A stretch of 64,000 nucleotides of DNA from Neodiprion pinetum (lineage: Eukaryota > Arthropoda > Insecta > Hymenoptera > Diprionidae). Positions 24,401 to 37,300 of the stretch are shown piece by piece. The stretch is from NCBI RefSeq assembly GCF_021155775.2, contig NC_060233.1, positions 29,119,456-29,183,455 of the forward strand, given 5' to 3'. Position 1 is the stretch's first letter. Every line of letters starts with the position of its first letter. The position numbers and the translations under genes are program-made. The notes under the pieces were generated by a model. It worked only from the letters and a program-made list of their open reading frames with translations. It was not told where the DNA came from and searched no databases.

Positions 24401-26218
24401 TAAATAATCGGCCTGGTTTGATAACATCTGACATAATTTGACCGCTGTAATACTCACAGACTATATTTGGATCTCATGATCTAAAATTATATCTAATTAT
24501 AGTAGAGAAAGGTCATTAAAAGAAGATACGAACACCTTGCATAAAACAATATGTCACATTCATAACCATTTTCAATTCAAGCTGACAATTAGATATACGG
24601 AGTCGACAAAATATTAATATTAATATATAGTATTCTTACAAATATTTCCTTGAACCATATTACCATACCAGTAAATCAATACCACTATTATACTTGTAAT
24701 TTTACATAAAATACGATATATGCTATAAAATGAAATAATAAACCTTTGTTACCTGCAGTTGTCTCGTAGCTTCGGTAAGAGCTGATTTTTGAACATTATC
24801 CCAAAGTCGCCCTTTACGATCAGCCTCGATCCTCTCTCGCAATTTACTAGGGTATAAAGAGAACGCATTTTTCACTCCTATGTGATAATCTCCAGTAGGA
24901 TTATGCCAGTTTGAAGGAATCTGTAAATAAGATCAGATTTTGTTTACAAGATATTATGTTATGTTTGAACGTTTGAATTTGTTGCGTAAAGATAAAGAAT
25001 AAACAGGAAAAACAGAAATTATGCAATTTGTTTTTAATTCAAGCAAATTCAAAGGGGAAAAACGAAAACGACGGTTTCTTTTATCTGATAAATCGTCACA
25101 ATTTACAACCGATGGACGAAAATAATTGTTACAATCGTTGTTTTCTAGTTACTCATGACAAAAAAAACACAGACTGGTTACTAATATTTCTGTTACCGTA
25201 TCAAATTTCTTATAAAGACTTAGTAATAAATGAAGTTAGTAGTAAATGAATAAATTGCTGAAAAATTAATTACTAAGCTACCTTTAATTTCCGTCCAGTA
25301 AGACCAGTGATACAGCCATCCGTGCTCTGAACCACGGTGCTCGTATCAACATCACCGGCTCCACTACAATCGAACCTTTCAATGACTTTTGGTTTGCCAT
25401 CGCTTGTTACCTGTATTAATTGTTAAAAGATGTCTATGAACTGTGATACCATTATTACACAATATTTCTTGATAAAAATTGCTGAATGAAACGTAAATGT
25501 ATAAAACTAAATGAAGGAAATAATTCGCAGAACTGATAAGAGGGGAAAACCCGTTTGGCCATGTGGAGATTACATTCAACTTCCGATATAAACAACATTC
25601 TCAGTTGGCACATGTTTGATCTAATATTGCTCAATGACAGACATGTGTTCTGTTCTTGTGACATTATACAATATTTCGTACTTGAATGAACAATACTGGT
25701 GATTAACTAAAAAACTGTAATTGACTTTACAAACAATTTCTGAAGTACGCGTGAGTTTATGAAGCATAGATTTTAGTTTCAAACACTTCGATTAAAATAA
25801 ATTTCTGCTCAAAAGGAAGATGTTTATGATACATATATGCATATGAAAGATGAATTCGATATTATTAATTAAAAACATTAGGGTGAATTTCAACAGAGGA
25901 AAATATGAGTAAGAAGGAAATAAATTCACAAGATAACCAGGGAAATGAAGCAATCGATTCCGATCACAATGAACAGATAAAATATCCAACAAGAATAATG
26001 ATGACTTGAAGCTTTGAAAATCTAGCCTCAAAAATATTTTTAATCTGTAAATGTACCTGTAGTCCTGGTGCGCCAGGATCAACTCCAGAGTCAAATATAG
26101 CAATTGTAATTCCTCTACCATCGTATTCGGGATATTTGGTTAAGAACTGCGTGACACCTGTCTCTTTTTTAGGCAGAAGACCCCATACAGGAAAATTACA
26201 ATCAATTACGTCGGCCAT
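18490..26218 (-). CDS. TPP2: Tripeptidyl-peptidase II, complete 17-exon gene (1265 aa)
   Basis: Exons in transcript order: 26218-26057, 25410-25282, 24920-24753, 24210-24050, 23905-23742, 23600-23268, 23174-22905, 22823-22512, 22303-22147, 22041-21854, 21619-21465, 21371-21154, 20997-20763, 20653-20403, 20312-20086, 19234-18780, 18702-18490. An in-frame TGA two codons before the ATG fixes the start. The product is a giant cytosolic subtilisin-like serine protease that removes tripeptides from the N-termini of peptides released by the proteasome. The triad is intact: D43 in IFDSGVD, H264 in SHGTHVAS, S452 in NGTSMSSP, with oxyanion N364 in SSAGNHGP. The long D-to-H insertion typical of TPP2 is present, as are the C-terminal beta-rich and helical regions, ending in a conserved RYP motif close to the stop. 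Length matches animal TPP2 (about 1250). Intron 7, just after the active serine, has a GC-AG donor. Codon use is CpG-poor, as expected for a broadly expressed gene. Confidence 0.97.
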
Positions 26219-28221
26219 CTTTCAATACCCACTACCGCCACGATCACGAAACTACAGTGGCATATGCTCCTTCTTTTGTTTCGCCACAGCGTTTTATAGA
26301 GTGATGACTTTATTGCTGCGCATGCGTCGGACTTCGCAAATCACGCTTTCCTTCCACGCATTTTTCAAATGCTTGTCAAGTTGAGTAAGGTTAGATTAGG
26401 TCAGGTGAGGCGTGATTATGTTCATTCCAAACAGCAGCAGTGACTGGGGAGAGTGTGGATGTAGGAATAACATTATATGCAGATCAGTGGAATAACCGGA
26501 TGAAGCGTCTTGAATGAAGTTGGTATATCGCTGCAGCGTGGTGTAAACCTTTAATCAGAATTTTCGATTTTGAATCGCGAGTTTCTGACATCCACAAGAA
26601 CGACCGGTGAGTATAATACAACTACATATCGACAACAACACACATGTATACAGCGACGCGATGTTCTTTAAAGTTACTTGTGATAATGGTGCATGTGCAT
26701 CGCAACCCATAAGAAACTGGGCTTAACCGGCGATAAAGTCTTAATTTACCGACCAGTAAACTCAAATTCCTCGAATTATCGACTCGCACTTTACTTACCT
26801 TGCCTCTCGGACTATCGTAAAACACTGAACTAAAGTACTAATACACTAGGATTACCTAATGCTTCAGCTTTCGTTTTTGCGGTTTGGAATTGAAACGGTC
26901 GCCCTAACGATCTGGATTTCTTTTAGGTAAGAAAAACAACTTTCAAGTGAGGGCATTTATCATTAATGTATGTTTACATACCAGTAGTATCACGCGACAG
27001 CGATTAGAAGTTAGCTTTAGCTGTTTTTGTGGTTCAGAAATCTCAATCCCTCGCCGAGGGTCGTGCACAATATTTTGCAACGGTAGTTCGGCTGAAGTTA
27101 TGAAAAAAATCGTGCGACAAATGTAAGTATATTTTGACGACGAGATATTGTACGGGCTGGTCTAAATAACCCGCATGGGTATTCTCCACTACTAGGGAAG
27201 TAATTGACGATGATTATAAATAATTGACTTATTCGATGCGAAAATCGGCTCATCATCAAGAGAATTATGTAACAACTTGCGTTCCTCGGGTTTGAAAGCA
27301 AATGATGAAAAAATTTTAATCAATATCTAATATGTCATCAATATTTTGCCAACGACAGGTGGTTAGAATCCTAGAATCGAAGATCCTAGAATCCTTAGTG
27401 AACGGAATGTGTAAAGCAGCTGCGCGTATTTTGATTTATATTTGTAATTCGTGGTAAGGTTGATGTGATGTATAATCGATCAACTGAAATCGCTAAAGCG
27501 TTTAAGCCATCAAAATTCACGTATTCAAATCGTCCAGTTACAATGATAGTCTTATTGAATTGTTATAAATGCAGGGATCTCGATCCAAAGTGGATTAATC
27601 ATCGTCCTAAATTCTTCCTCGCATTCTCCATTGGTCAAATAGCGGTTGTCGATATCGATGAACCGATTTCATTTCAGGGCACAGTAAATAAATCCACAAC
27701 GACATCATAACTGATCCTCAATAGGAATTATCACGAGGGTCGTCAAACGTTACGTTTGTTTCGCGGTGTTCGCCACAGCGATATAAAGTTTAAAAATAAT
27801 TTTTCTCCGTTAAGGGCGGGAAGCTTTAGTACGTAAATTTCCTACTGTTACCGACCCAATGAATATTGGAGTCCATTATATGTGAGTCGACAAATGTAAA
27901 AGACTTGCATGCTTCAAAAGAATACTGTCTGTCTTGAGCAATCTGAATTCAAATTGACTAACTAGTTACCGACATCTATTAGAGTATGTAACCGGAGCAC
28001 GATAGAGAACGTTGCTTTATCGACCGAATTTCGGTCGTCATCTTTGTTACCAATGTTATCGAATAACACAAGCCGGCCCACGGCTGTCACGGCGATCATT
28101 GACAATCTCTGGTGAGCAGTCAGTGGCAGTCAATGGACGTCAGTAATCGCAGTAATAATTGTCATTTCTTATCCCAACTTCAGAAACGAGCATACGACTG
28201 CATATCAATATTAATAGCGCG
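26219..28221. promoter_or_regulatory. Head-to-head promoter interval between TPP2 and the ZAD zinc-finger gene
   Basis: The start codons of two divergent genes are about 2.0 kb apart, so this interval contains both promoters and 5' untranslated regions. The block just upstream of TPP2 (about 26220-26340) is richer in GC than its neighbours. A good 3' splice-site match just before 28184 suggests that the zinc-finger gene has an untranslated first exon farther upstream. The open frame at 27465-27710 has no recognisable domain. No clear TATA box was identified for either gene. Confidence 0.45.
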
Positions 28222-29909
28222 ATGATGTTTCATAAGGTTCCTCTAAAATTGTGTCGGTTATGTGGGAAGGAAACGCGTCAAGGTACAGATGTATTCAAAG
28301 ATAAGGTTAAGGGTGCCGTCTTGATATCAATAATCAACAAGTACTTGTCGAAAGAGGTAATTACGCATATTGAAGAACAAAATGACATAACAAAGACTAG
28401 TAAAAATTGTATGAGATGCATGAAAATTCAACGTTAATCTACTTTCGTTGCAGGTGATAAATATTTTGGTGTCGGATGCATTTTCGAAATTTGTCTGCGT
28501 TGAATGTGAACAGAAGATATACGTGTTTGACGAATTCTGTTTGATGGTAGCGAACGTTCAAAAACAGCTGACAGCCCCTGCTTTAGAAATTGATTTTGCA
28601 GAGGTCCTTTTTTCCCATTAATATTTACTGTATTTAATCATGTTCATTGTCGTACAATTGCAGTTGACGCAACTTATTGTTAACAAATTAATTATTTTCA
28701 TTTCTACAGGACATGCTGTGCCACTTGAAAGAAAATGATGTTTTATCTAAAGCAACCGTACCGTATAGAGAAAAGCGTAAATCTATTTGTGATATTTGCT
28801 CAAAGAGTTTCAGGTGTCAGGCACACCTTAATAGGCATAAACGTATTCACACGGGAGCTCGACCCTTCATTTGTAATGTTCGTACATCTTTGAATAAAAT
28901 TTAGGGTATTTGAAAAAAACAAAAATTACCAAGGTTTGCAATAATTATGTAGTGGCAATTAATATCATTTTATTACTTGATCTGAGAATTGCAAACAATT
29001 TTGTGACAAACCAAGCATGAAACTTTTCTTTGGTAAAATAATTATCGATATCGCGATGATGCACCAAGTTTGAAGAGTTGATGTTTTTACTTTTCTTTGT
29101 AACTCACTTTTTGTGTGATTAGATCTGTTACAAATGTTTGTACATTTGCGTCAGGCATTATAACAATATTTTTTCTTCACTTTCAGATTTGCAACATGTC
29201 TTTTAATCAGCAAGAAATTTTAACAAAGCACAGAGAAACTCACGATAACAAGAAGCAGTTTCAATGTGCAAATTGTCATCAGTCCTTTCGGTACAAAGTA
29301 TCGCTCCAGTCTCATCTAGTTACATTTCATACCGATACAGACTCCTCGTCATCTTCCATGTTGTGCAATAGAGGTTTCTCTGTTGTTAATACATCTTCGA
29401 CATGCCTCGAATGTGGAAAAATATTTGCAACAAAGTATAAGCTTCAACGTCACTGTAGATCTCACTCGGGAGATAGACCTTATACATGTTCATATTGCAA
29501 TCGGACATTTTCACAGACTGGTAATCTTAAGCAGCATCAAGTTAAGTGCCATAACAGTAATTGCATTGTATCGGAAACTTCAAATTCTCATCAGCACTTG
29601 AGCAGTGAGGGAAATTGCGAAATTTCTAATGTCCCCTTAAATAACTTTCAATCTATCTACATCACAGAGAGTGAGATACAAAAAACCATCAATGAGACAA
29701 TTAATTCTACTGATCAAGGTAGTTCATATCTCAGCAAATCCTTTGCAAGTCCCATATACATAGATGAGGAAATTGAAACGATGCTAGATCAAGATTTAGA
29801 ACAGTTGGACAGTTCAAAGTATCGGTCCTCAGAACAAGAGAAAGTTTCTCTCTGTTTAAAACAGCCTGAAACTCCTGAGTTGTTGCACAGCTTGTTGTAT
29901 GATGAATAG
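28222..29909 (+). CDS. ZAD-domain C2H2 zinc-finger protein (391 aa), probable transcription factor
   Basis: Exons: 28222-28356, 28454-28603, 28710-28877 and 29187-29909. The frame is open upstream to a TAA at 28156, and the tandem ATGs at 28222 and 28225 are the first available starts. The N-terminal ZAD (zinc-finger-associated domain, an arthropod dimerisation module) is shown by C11-x2-C14 and C60-x2-C63. Five C2H2 fingers follow at about 122-142, 150-170, 178-199, 224-244 and 252-273. Linkers of the HTGARPF and HSGDRPY type join fingers 1-2 and 4-5. The junction between exons 3 and 4 falls inside finger 2, between its two cysteines' codons, and restores C-N-I-C only when spliced, which supports the model. 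The C-terminal 110 residues are acidic and Ser-rich, a possible activation region. Exon 2 ends with a weak donor (GTCCTT). The specific orthologue among the many insect ZAD proteins cannot be named from sequence reading. Confidence 0.88.
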
Positions 29910-30120
29910 ATTGGTTTCAATACGAGTTGTTATACTGTAACATTACTCTAATTTAAAATTTGCACTCAGTGCATGTGAGAGTTCAATAAGCAAATTTTTT
30001 TCAGATCGACATGAAATAATTTTATTTCCATGATTACATGCTTTTGATCTCACTGCTGTAATTATATTACAAGTTGTTGATACGCAAGAGAATGATGCTA
30101 CATCTTAATGTTATGACTAA

Positions 30121-30126
30121 AATAAA
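30121..30126 (+). terminator. Candidate polyadenylation signal for the ZAD zinc-finger gene
   Basis: AATAAA about 210 bases beyond the stop codon, with a TG-rich stretch following. Confidence 0.45.
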
Positions 30127-30862
30127 ACGAAAATCAACCGACCAGGAAATCACTTGATGTTTCAGTGCACATCTTAGTTTTGTTTCTATAAAGAAAAATC
30201 TATAAACAATTGATATAACAAACATGTAATATTTAATAATATATGGAAATACATTCAAGAGTTGACCGTATTCTTTGCATATTTATTTTTATTTTACTTT
30301 TCGTTTCATGCTGCAGGCGGGGAGGCGCTTGTTATTAATAAATTTTTATTTTTAAGTAAGTCAACATTGATATCAACTTAACAGTAATTCCGTGCATATT
30401 TCAATTTGCAATTAACACGAAGTCTTAATCAGAGATTTTTATTTGGTATGAGAAGAAAGCACAAAAACGAAAAGAAATCAATGAATGGCACGTTCTACCT
30501 TAACTTTCTTTATATCTCGCGAGATCATTATTACCGTGATCGTGATCGTCATTGAAACAATTCAATTTTAAAATCACAAAAAAAGTGCAGTGACCTTGCA
30601 CAAACATTCCATCATTTTGGTTCTATCACATTTGTTTGCATGTATTTATGTACGTATGTATAATTGTATTAAGTAAGTATTAGCTGTTTTTTTTTCCTTC
30701 AAAACGTTCAAGAGACTAAAATATAATACTCAGATCATAATAAAAATAATTCAGCCTGGTATTAAAAATATGGTGATAATTGGTTTACGTTTTGTTTAGT
30801 TGCTTTGTTTTAAATAATACAATTAGGAAATCTTACAAACTATGCACATATCCTACATATAT

Positions 30863-30973
30863 ATATATAATATATATACACACGCACCTATATATATATA
30901 CATGTATATATATCTGCATATATGTGTATATATATATACATATATATATACGTGTGTATATATATGTATATAT
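30863..30973. repeat. Interrupted TA/TG dinucleotide microsatellite
   Basis: About 110 bases of TA repeats broken by CATG, GTGT and CACAC units. It is likely length-polymorphic. Confidence 0.9.
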
Positions 30974-31136
30974 ATTAAATAAACGCGTATTAGACTAATA
31001 TATGTTTTTTTTACAATTGCTTATCAGAGCATATAAACAATATTTTTAGAGAGTGAAACCTAAGGCACAGCCCTCCATGTTTGAATCGTGCAGAATCTAG
31101 GATTGCGTTGCGATGCATTGATGACTTAGGGCTGAA

Positions 31137-31142
31137 TTTATT
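31137..31142 (-). terminator. Candidate polyadenylation signal for AMBRA1
   Basis: TTTATT on the plus strand reads AATAAA on the minus strand, about 255 bases past the AMBRA1 stop codon. Confidence 0.4.
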
Positions 31143-31397
31143 AATCAATTGATTGTAATAAAAATATGAAAATTTCAAACAACTTATTGACAAGTCTCAA
31201 GCCTTAAAAACCTACAGAGCAGAGAAATAGTTACTGAACAGTTATGCAGATAATGAAATTACTTTTTGTTTGTATATTATATGTATATATATTTAGGTAT
31301 ATATTTCATTTTCGATTGATTGTTCAAAACTTGATTACTTCGATAGCTATCATCATATTTTTTGGCTTATCTTAAATCTCATTAATATCAATGATGA

Positions 31398-34300
31398 TCA
31401 ATGTAAAATATTTAGCTGTCCAGTGTTAGTAGCATAGACCATTCCTTGCCCGGGTTCTGGTGCCCATCTTATACAATTCAAGCTCATATAGCCCGTTGTT
31501 TCTCTATTGCTACGCGTCAACTCTCTTAGGAGCACCATGCTTTTTCTGTTATCTTTAATATCTGGATCGGCTCTTAGACGTTCCTCTCTCCAAACTGGAT
31601 CATTTTGCACAACATCTTCAGAGCTGTTCTGTCTCAAGATACTCAAATAGTTGTTTATACTGTCTATCATTCCACCTGGACGTCGGTAGGCATCAATTGG
31701 TATGTAGTGATTGGCATAGTATCCTCTGTCCGAATTCCCGGACGAATCTTTCGGGTCATTGTCCGGTTCTTTATCGACTAGCTTGAATATTAGAGCCATT
31801 GGTAGAGGACGAGCAGGTGCTAAAATACGTCGAGATGCTAAACCTACGAGCAAGTGCTGTCGAGTTGGCGAAATTGAGACAGATACTGCCGTTTGCTCAA
31901 TTTTCGTTGTATAAATTCTCTCTCCTAACGTTTCCCATTGAAGACTATACACGCCTGAAATATCATGAGATGTGTCAGAATAGTTTGAAAAATTGGTTTT
32001 TAAATTTATGTAATTTTCAAAACTTGTGGGTACAGCAGTTAAGAAGTAAATTATCCTAGATAAAGTAACATTTGTAGACGTATTACCTAGCATTGTTGTC
32101 ACACTGAGACGACCTGATGGCAGCAGAGTGGCAAGTAATTTTCCATCAGAAGATATATCGACGCTGGCATCATTATGAATCTTACATTCTTTAACAACTA
32201 CATTTTTGTCAGCTGTGAATTTCGAATATTGATTAATAAAATAGTAAGCAAAGACAGAATCTTGTATTATTTTACAGTAAGATTTTGTTACTTACGATCT
32301 GTAATATCAGGAATATCACCATCAGAAAAATCCCAAGCTTGTACTCGGTGGCTTTGCACTTCTAAACCATTAAATGTTGCCATAAATGGGCTGACTGGTA
32401 TATGATCTGGTAAAACATATATATTTTTAACTACTTATAACAGATACACTACATGAGATTGTCGAGCAACTCAAATTACTTTCTATCTCTATATTTTCAC
32501 GCATATTTTCACATTTCATCTTTCAGTAAACTTACCCCTTAAATCTAAATCATCGCTATCGTCGTTTACTGGGTCTGGTCCAGTCCCCCCGTTTCCTCCA
32601 CTTCCACCTCCGCCACCACCTCGTCCGCCTCCTCCTCGTCCACTGTCAGCACCTACACCACTTCCTCTCCCAGGTCCTCTTGGTCCCCCTGGTCCCCCAG
32701 GTCTTCCTGGTCCTGGTCCTGGTCCTGGTCCTGGTCCTGGTCCTGGTCCTCCGCCTCCTCCACCTACGCCTCCTCCACCTACGCCTCCTCCACCACCAAT
32801 TCCACCTCCATTACTTCCTCCTCCCCCACCCCCACCCCCGCCACCTCCTCCACCACCACCGCTAGATGGATAACCGTATGGTACTCGGGGATGCAAGAAA
32901 CGAGATCCTCTCCAAGTTGCTTGTGCTATGAACCACCGTCGAAACTGTAAGAATAAAATCCATGTTAAATCTCTGCAACACCCTAATCTATAGCTTAGAT
33001 TCCAAATGTGAATATAAATAGAACACTGAATTCCACGATGAAACAGTTGAGCATATTGATTCGGGAGTGAAATAATCTCAAAAGGAATAATAAAAAAACT
33101 GGGAAAAAACTTGGAACACGTGCAAAAATCTATCAAACGCATACCTACATGATTTCTGTCTTGCCGAAGGTTTCTCTGAAAATTATTTTGTTGCCAGAAA
33201 GTTATGATATATTATTACTATTATTACATACCAATGTGGCAAAAGGTGACTTGAAACTCAAGGCAAATAATATATAAGCATTATTTTTGTAGAAGAAACA
33301 AATTATAAATCACTCATTATTAAATCTCAAGGTCAATACACTACGTGCAAATGATGATTTGCACAAATTTTTTCAGGCAATAGCTTGACAATAAAATTTA
33401 TGGTTTCGTGGGAACGATGTTTTACCTGATTCCTACTATTTCCTGGTTGGGATGAGCTAGGACCTGGTTGATCGTTGAAGTCGTTTGGATGGCTGGTACT
33501 TCCTCTTTCCCTGCTATTCAAGTAGCTGTTTATTAAATACGGTGGAGGAGTGTGCGGAGGAGTAGGTGGTGTGTTTTGTCTAATGGAACGACTGTAATGC
33601 GCTGCAGAAAAATCGTTGATTGGAACGTTGTTCACTTGAACAACAGGAACGTTGAACTCTTGTCTGCTGACTCCTCTATCTCTATGGTGACCAGAACTTC
33701 CGAAATTACCGTCATTGGGTTCAGATACAAGACGCTCCCGCCGAAGTGGCGAATTCCTGGTAGGTCCTTGCCGTGGAGACGATGCGGCCCCTCGTATACT
33801 TGGATGAGACATTAGAGACCTTCCAAGATTAAGCAGACTCATCGTACGCCTACTACAACGATATAAAAGTGGTCTCCTACTGCTTCGCTCAGAATCTCTA
33901 ACCCGTTCCAACCTATCTGTTATATTTTGGTTTGTTCTTGGATTTTGCACCGGTTCCTGCTCATCGTTATTATTGTTACTAGAATTGTTGTTGTTACTCT
34001 GTTGAGAAGGTTCAACTGGAGCTGTTCCGTGCAAACGTTGATCATTATTATCACCATCATCGATTGTGCCACTATGAATTCTTTCTACTATACTCTGCAC
34101 TTCAGCAGATAAAGCATTCTCAGCTGATATGTTACTTGCGTTATTATTCGTACCTGCTTGGCTTCTAGAGTTGCTCCTCTGATTATCGCTTACATCGTTG
34201 GAGGTGGTCGACATGCTTTGACTATTGTTTTGATTTTGGGATTCCTCTGCATTATCGCTGCGTGACGAAATCGCATCTCTAAGAGATATATTAAATAATC

Positions 34301-37300
34301 TTTTGAATCCTTCTGCCATATTGTGATAATTTCGATTTGTATAACTTGAAAGAATATCATCTGTATAATCTTGCAGAAAGCTCAAAGTTCGACGCCTTTC
34401 TGTTGTGGTTCCACTAGTACTGGCCCTAGGAGCACTCTCTCGATTATTCTCCGTTTGAAGACTGTTATCTGCGCTGTTGTTTATTCTGGGCTCACCAGTT
34501 CTATTTTGATTTGGAGCTGACAAATCAGAGCTAAATGGGCCGTATTGACTTGACTCGAGTTCGCGCCTTGTTGAAACCAATTGTACTAACAGAAGATCGG
34601 TTAATTCCAATGCCAAATGTAGTAGTACATACATTTCTGCAACAAAGCATTTATGATTGGAAGTATAAATAAATAGGTCGATTCGATAATATGAAAGTAT
34701 TACAGTGCAATTTACTCACTATAAATTTGCTCACAAAGTACATTGCTGTGCGATCCGTTCCATGAACGATTTTCTTCAAAAAATTGCGTTAGACTTTCGA
34801 CCATCAAGCTAAGTACTTGTCTGAAAATACGAACACTTTTGTTAGGGTGAGTGTGAAAAAATTTTACCCAAATTTATTGTATTATATCAGAAGTTTGTGA
34901 AATAGTAAAATACAATCGAACCCCGCTTATTTAAAATCTCACATGCATCATGTTGTCGCGTTTCATACACACAAATATTCTTGCACCTAGTGTAGACAAT
35001 TACTATTTACAAGGATTACTTTGTATAAATATGTAAGTCCTTTAATTTTTGTCTATGGGCAAAGTAGCTCATTCATAATTATTTTATGTAAGTGTGGTTC
35101 GATTGTATTGACTTTCTTACACATGAACGTTACCTGGCACGAAGTCTAGTAATTTCTCGGATTTGTTCCATTTCTTGATTGCCGTTATTGTTATCTCTAA
35201 TATTTTCTGGCTGGCTATCGCTATCCGAGCCTCTGTTGAGAGCGTTACTATTTCTGGCTAAAGCACGCTGTTGTTGAACAAGAGATTCCAATCTGACGAT
35301 CATTGCTTGCAAGGATTCGGTTGTTGTTTGTTCTCTATTTCTATGTATAGAACGGAAGCATCTTCTTATGCGTCTTAGGTGAATACGTTCTTCACGACGG
35401 GAAAAACTATTCGGAATATGAGGTCTGGACTCATTTCTCTTTATGCCTTGCAGCCCCAAACTTAACATCCTTGGCCTTCTGAAAAATACGCAAGAATAAA
35501 ACTTTAATTCAACACAATACACAGATTGTGATTATAAGCTTCAATACTTTAAAAAACGTATGCAAACCTCAAATACATTCTACGTCCACATCTCCAAACT
35601 CTTTCGTAAGTGAATTGCCTACCAGAAAGATTCGAGCCGCTTGGTGGGAACTCGGGCGACGTTCCTGAATTAGAAGTTGCAGACTGGCTTGAAGTGCTTG
35701 GCACCGCTGTGTTACTATTAGCATAGACAAGGTTGGATATACTTGGCAAAGGGGCAGTAGAATCGATGATGTTAGATGCACTGGGTTGGTGTGACGAAGA
35801 CGTGACGGCTGAAAATGGTGGCAAGTTTAAACTGCTTGCGATGTTGGAAACAAGACTTGAGATGCTCGGAAGTTGAGTGGAGCCACTTTGTGTAGCTAAA
35901 TTGGAATATGTATGATCATTGGCAGCGTTTGTCGCATTCGAAGACTGTGAGTCAAGGTTTAAAGACTCATTCGCAGACTGAGCGTTTTGGGAATACAGGT
36001 ATCCGAATATGTCTGAGAAGCTTTGAGGATGTAGGTTCAAAAGTCTCAATTCTGATTCGCTTGGCAATAAGTTAGACAAGTTAATTCGTGTTGCCTCACT
36101 GTCATCTGATTTTTCATCTTTCATGGTAGATGTTGATAAGTTCGATACCCCTCTTGATGTTGATGGTTGACTTTGGTCTACCGTTGTACTCGCTGCATCT
36201 TTGTCAGTCTCACTTTTCTCTCTCTTGTAATTTTCAAGGATTGCTTTCTTGAAATTCTTCGCTGTTTCACTCTGCGAATCACTAGTGGATGCTGCAGGAT
36301 TTTGTGTTGATGTTGACGGAGTAGCTGATCTACTTCCGCTGGTACTTGGCTGCGATTGGTCATCACTATTTTGCATAGCTACTCTGACTGTCACATGAAG
36401 TGAATATATTTTTCGCTGCAGATCTTCCCACATCCTGCGCACCTGTTGAAGCTGAACAATTTCCAATCTTGCTCTGAAATTGGACAGTAATTCTGTTAAT
36501 GTTCTTAAACTAGATAAGATTCGTATCATTCCCAAAACTTAAATCAATTAATTACCTGCACAGTCGTTGCATGTTATCTATATGCCGGCTTAGTAATTGT
36601 ATTCCTTGACGAACACCGAGAACATCAGTTTGCCCCGGACTTTGTCTGCGAGGACAAACTCTCCAGCCTCTCCAGCCCTCTTCTTCTCTACTACCATCTA
36701 CAGCCCTGTCATCAGCATTGGTTGAATTCCTGGCACTGGAAGCTAAGCGCCGGTTGTAAAAAGCACGTTCCAAATCAAGCCTTCTTTGCAACTTAGAGAC
36801 TGCCGACTCTTGTTCAGTTGGATTTGCAATGTTTGCCCTCAATTCTTCTAGTGGAATATCATTGTCTGCAGATGAAACTTCAATTGTACATTCTGGTACC
36901 CCTATAGGTAAGTGTATTGCTTGTTCCTCCAACACTTGAGAATCTTGATTTGTTTGCTGACTCGCTTCGGCCACCCCGCTTTGGTTCATCTCTAATCTTC
37001 TCGTAAGGTTTTCTCGCAGACTCCGAAAGGGGAACAACGGTGGCTGCTCGTAGCGGGTTGAGTTTATTGAAACCGGCGAGAGTTGGTCTCTACTATTCCT
37101 AACGCTCCGAGTTCCACTTTCTTCTGAGGAAGGAAAATCATTCATTCTGTGCTCTAAATTTTCACTCAATGTCCTCATCCTCGTGCCGGGTGTCAGAGGA
37201 AGTTCATTTGCGGAAGTGGATGGTCTGTTTGGATCTAACAAATAATCGGTTTCTGAACCACGCTCTAAGTTTATCCACCGGCTGGTCCATCGCCTTGTAT

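Larger units (their letters stand above)
29910..31397. other. Convergent 3' gap between the ZAD gene and AMBRA1
   Basis: Both neighbours end here. Apart from the two polyadenylation candidates, the gap contains AT-rich sequence and a long interrupted TA microsatellite. The 72-codon frame at 30780-30998 is translated TA repeat (Ile-Tyr rich) and is not a gene. Confidence 0.6.

Noticed and set aside
27465..27710. 81-codon plus-strand frame between TPP2 and the ZAD gene
   Set aside because: No recognisable domain or cysteine/hydrophobic pattern. It is treated as part of the shared promoter interval.
32680..32865. Plus-strand frame with Leu-Val-Leu runs
   Set aside because: It is the antisense reading of the AMBRA1 Gly and Pro-Gly repeat.
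33135..33175. AMBRA1 exon form using the donor four bases farther on
   Set aside because: It would place a TAG or shift the frame before the conserved FRRWF exon. The 27-base form keeps phase on both sides.
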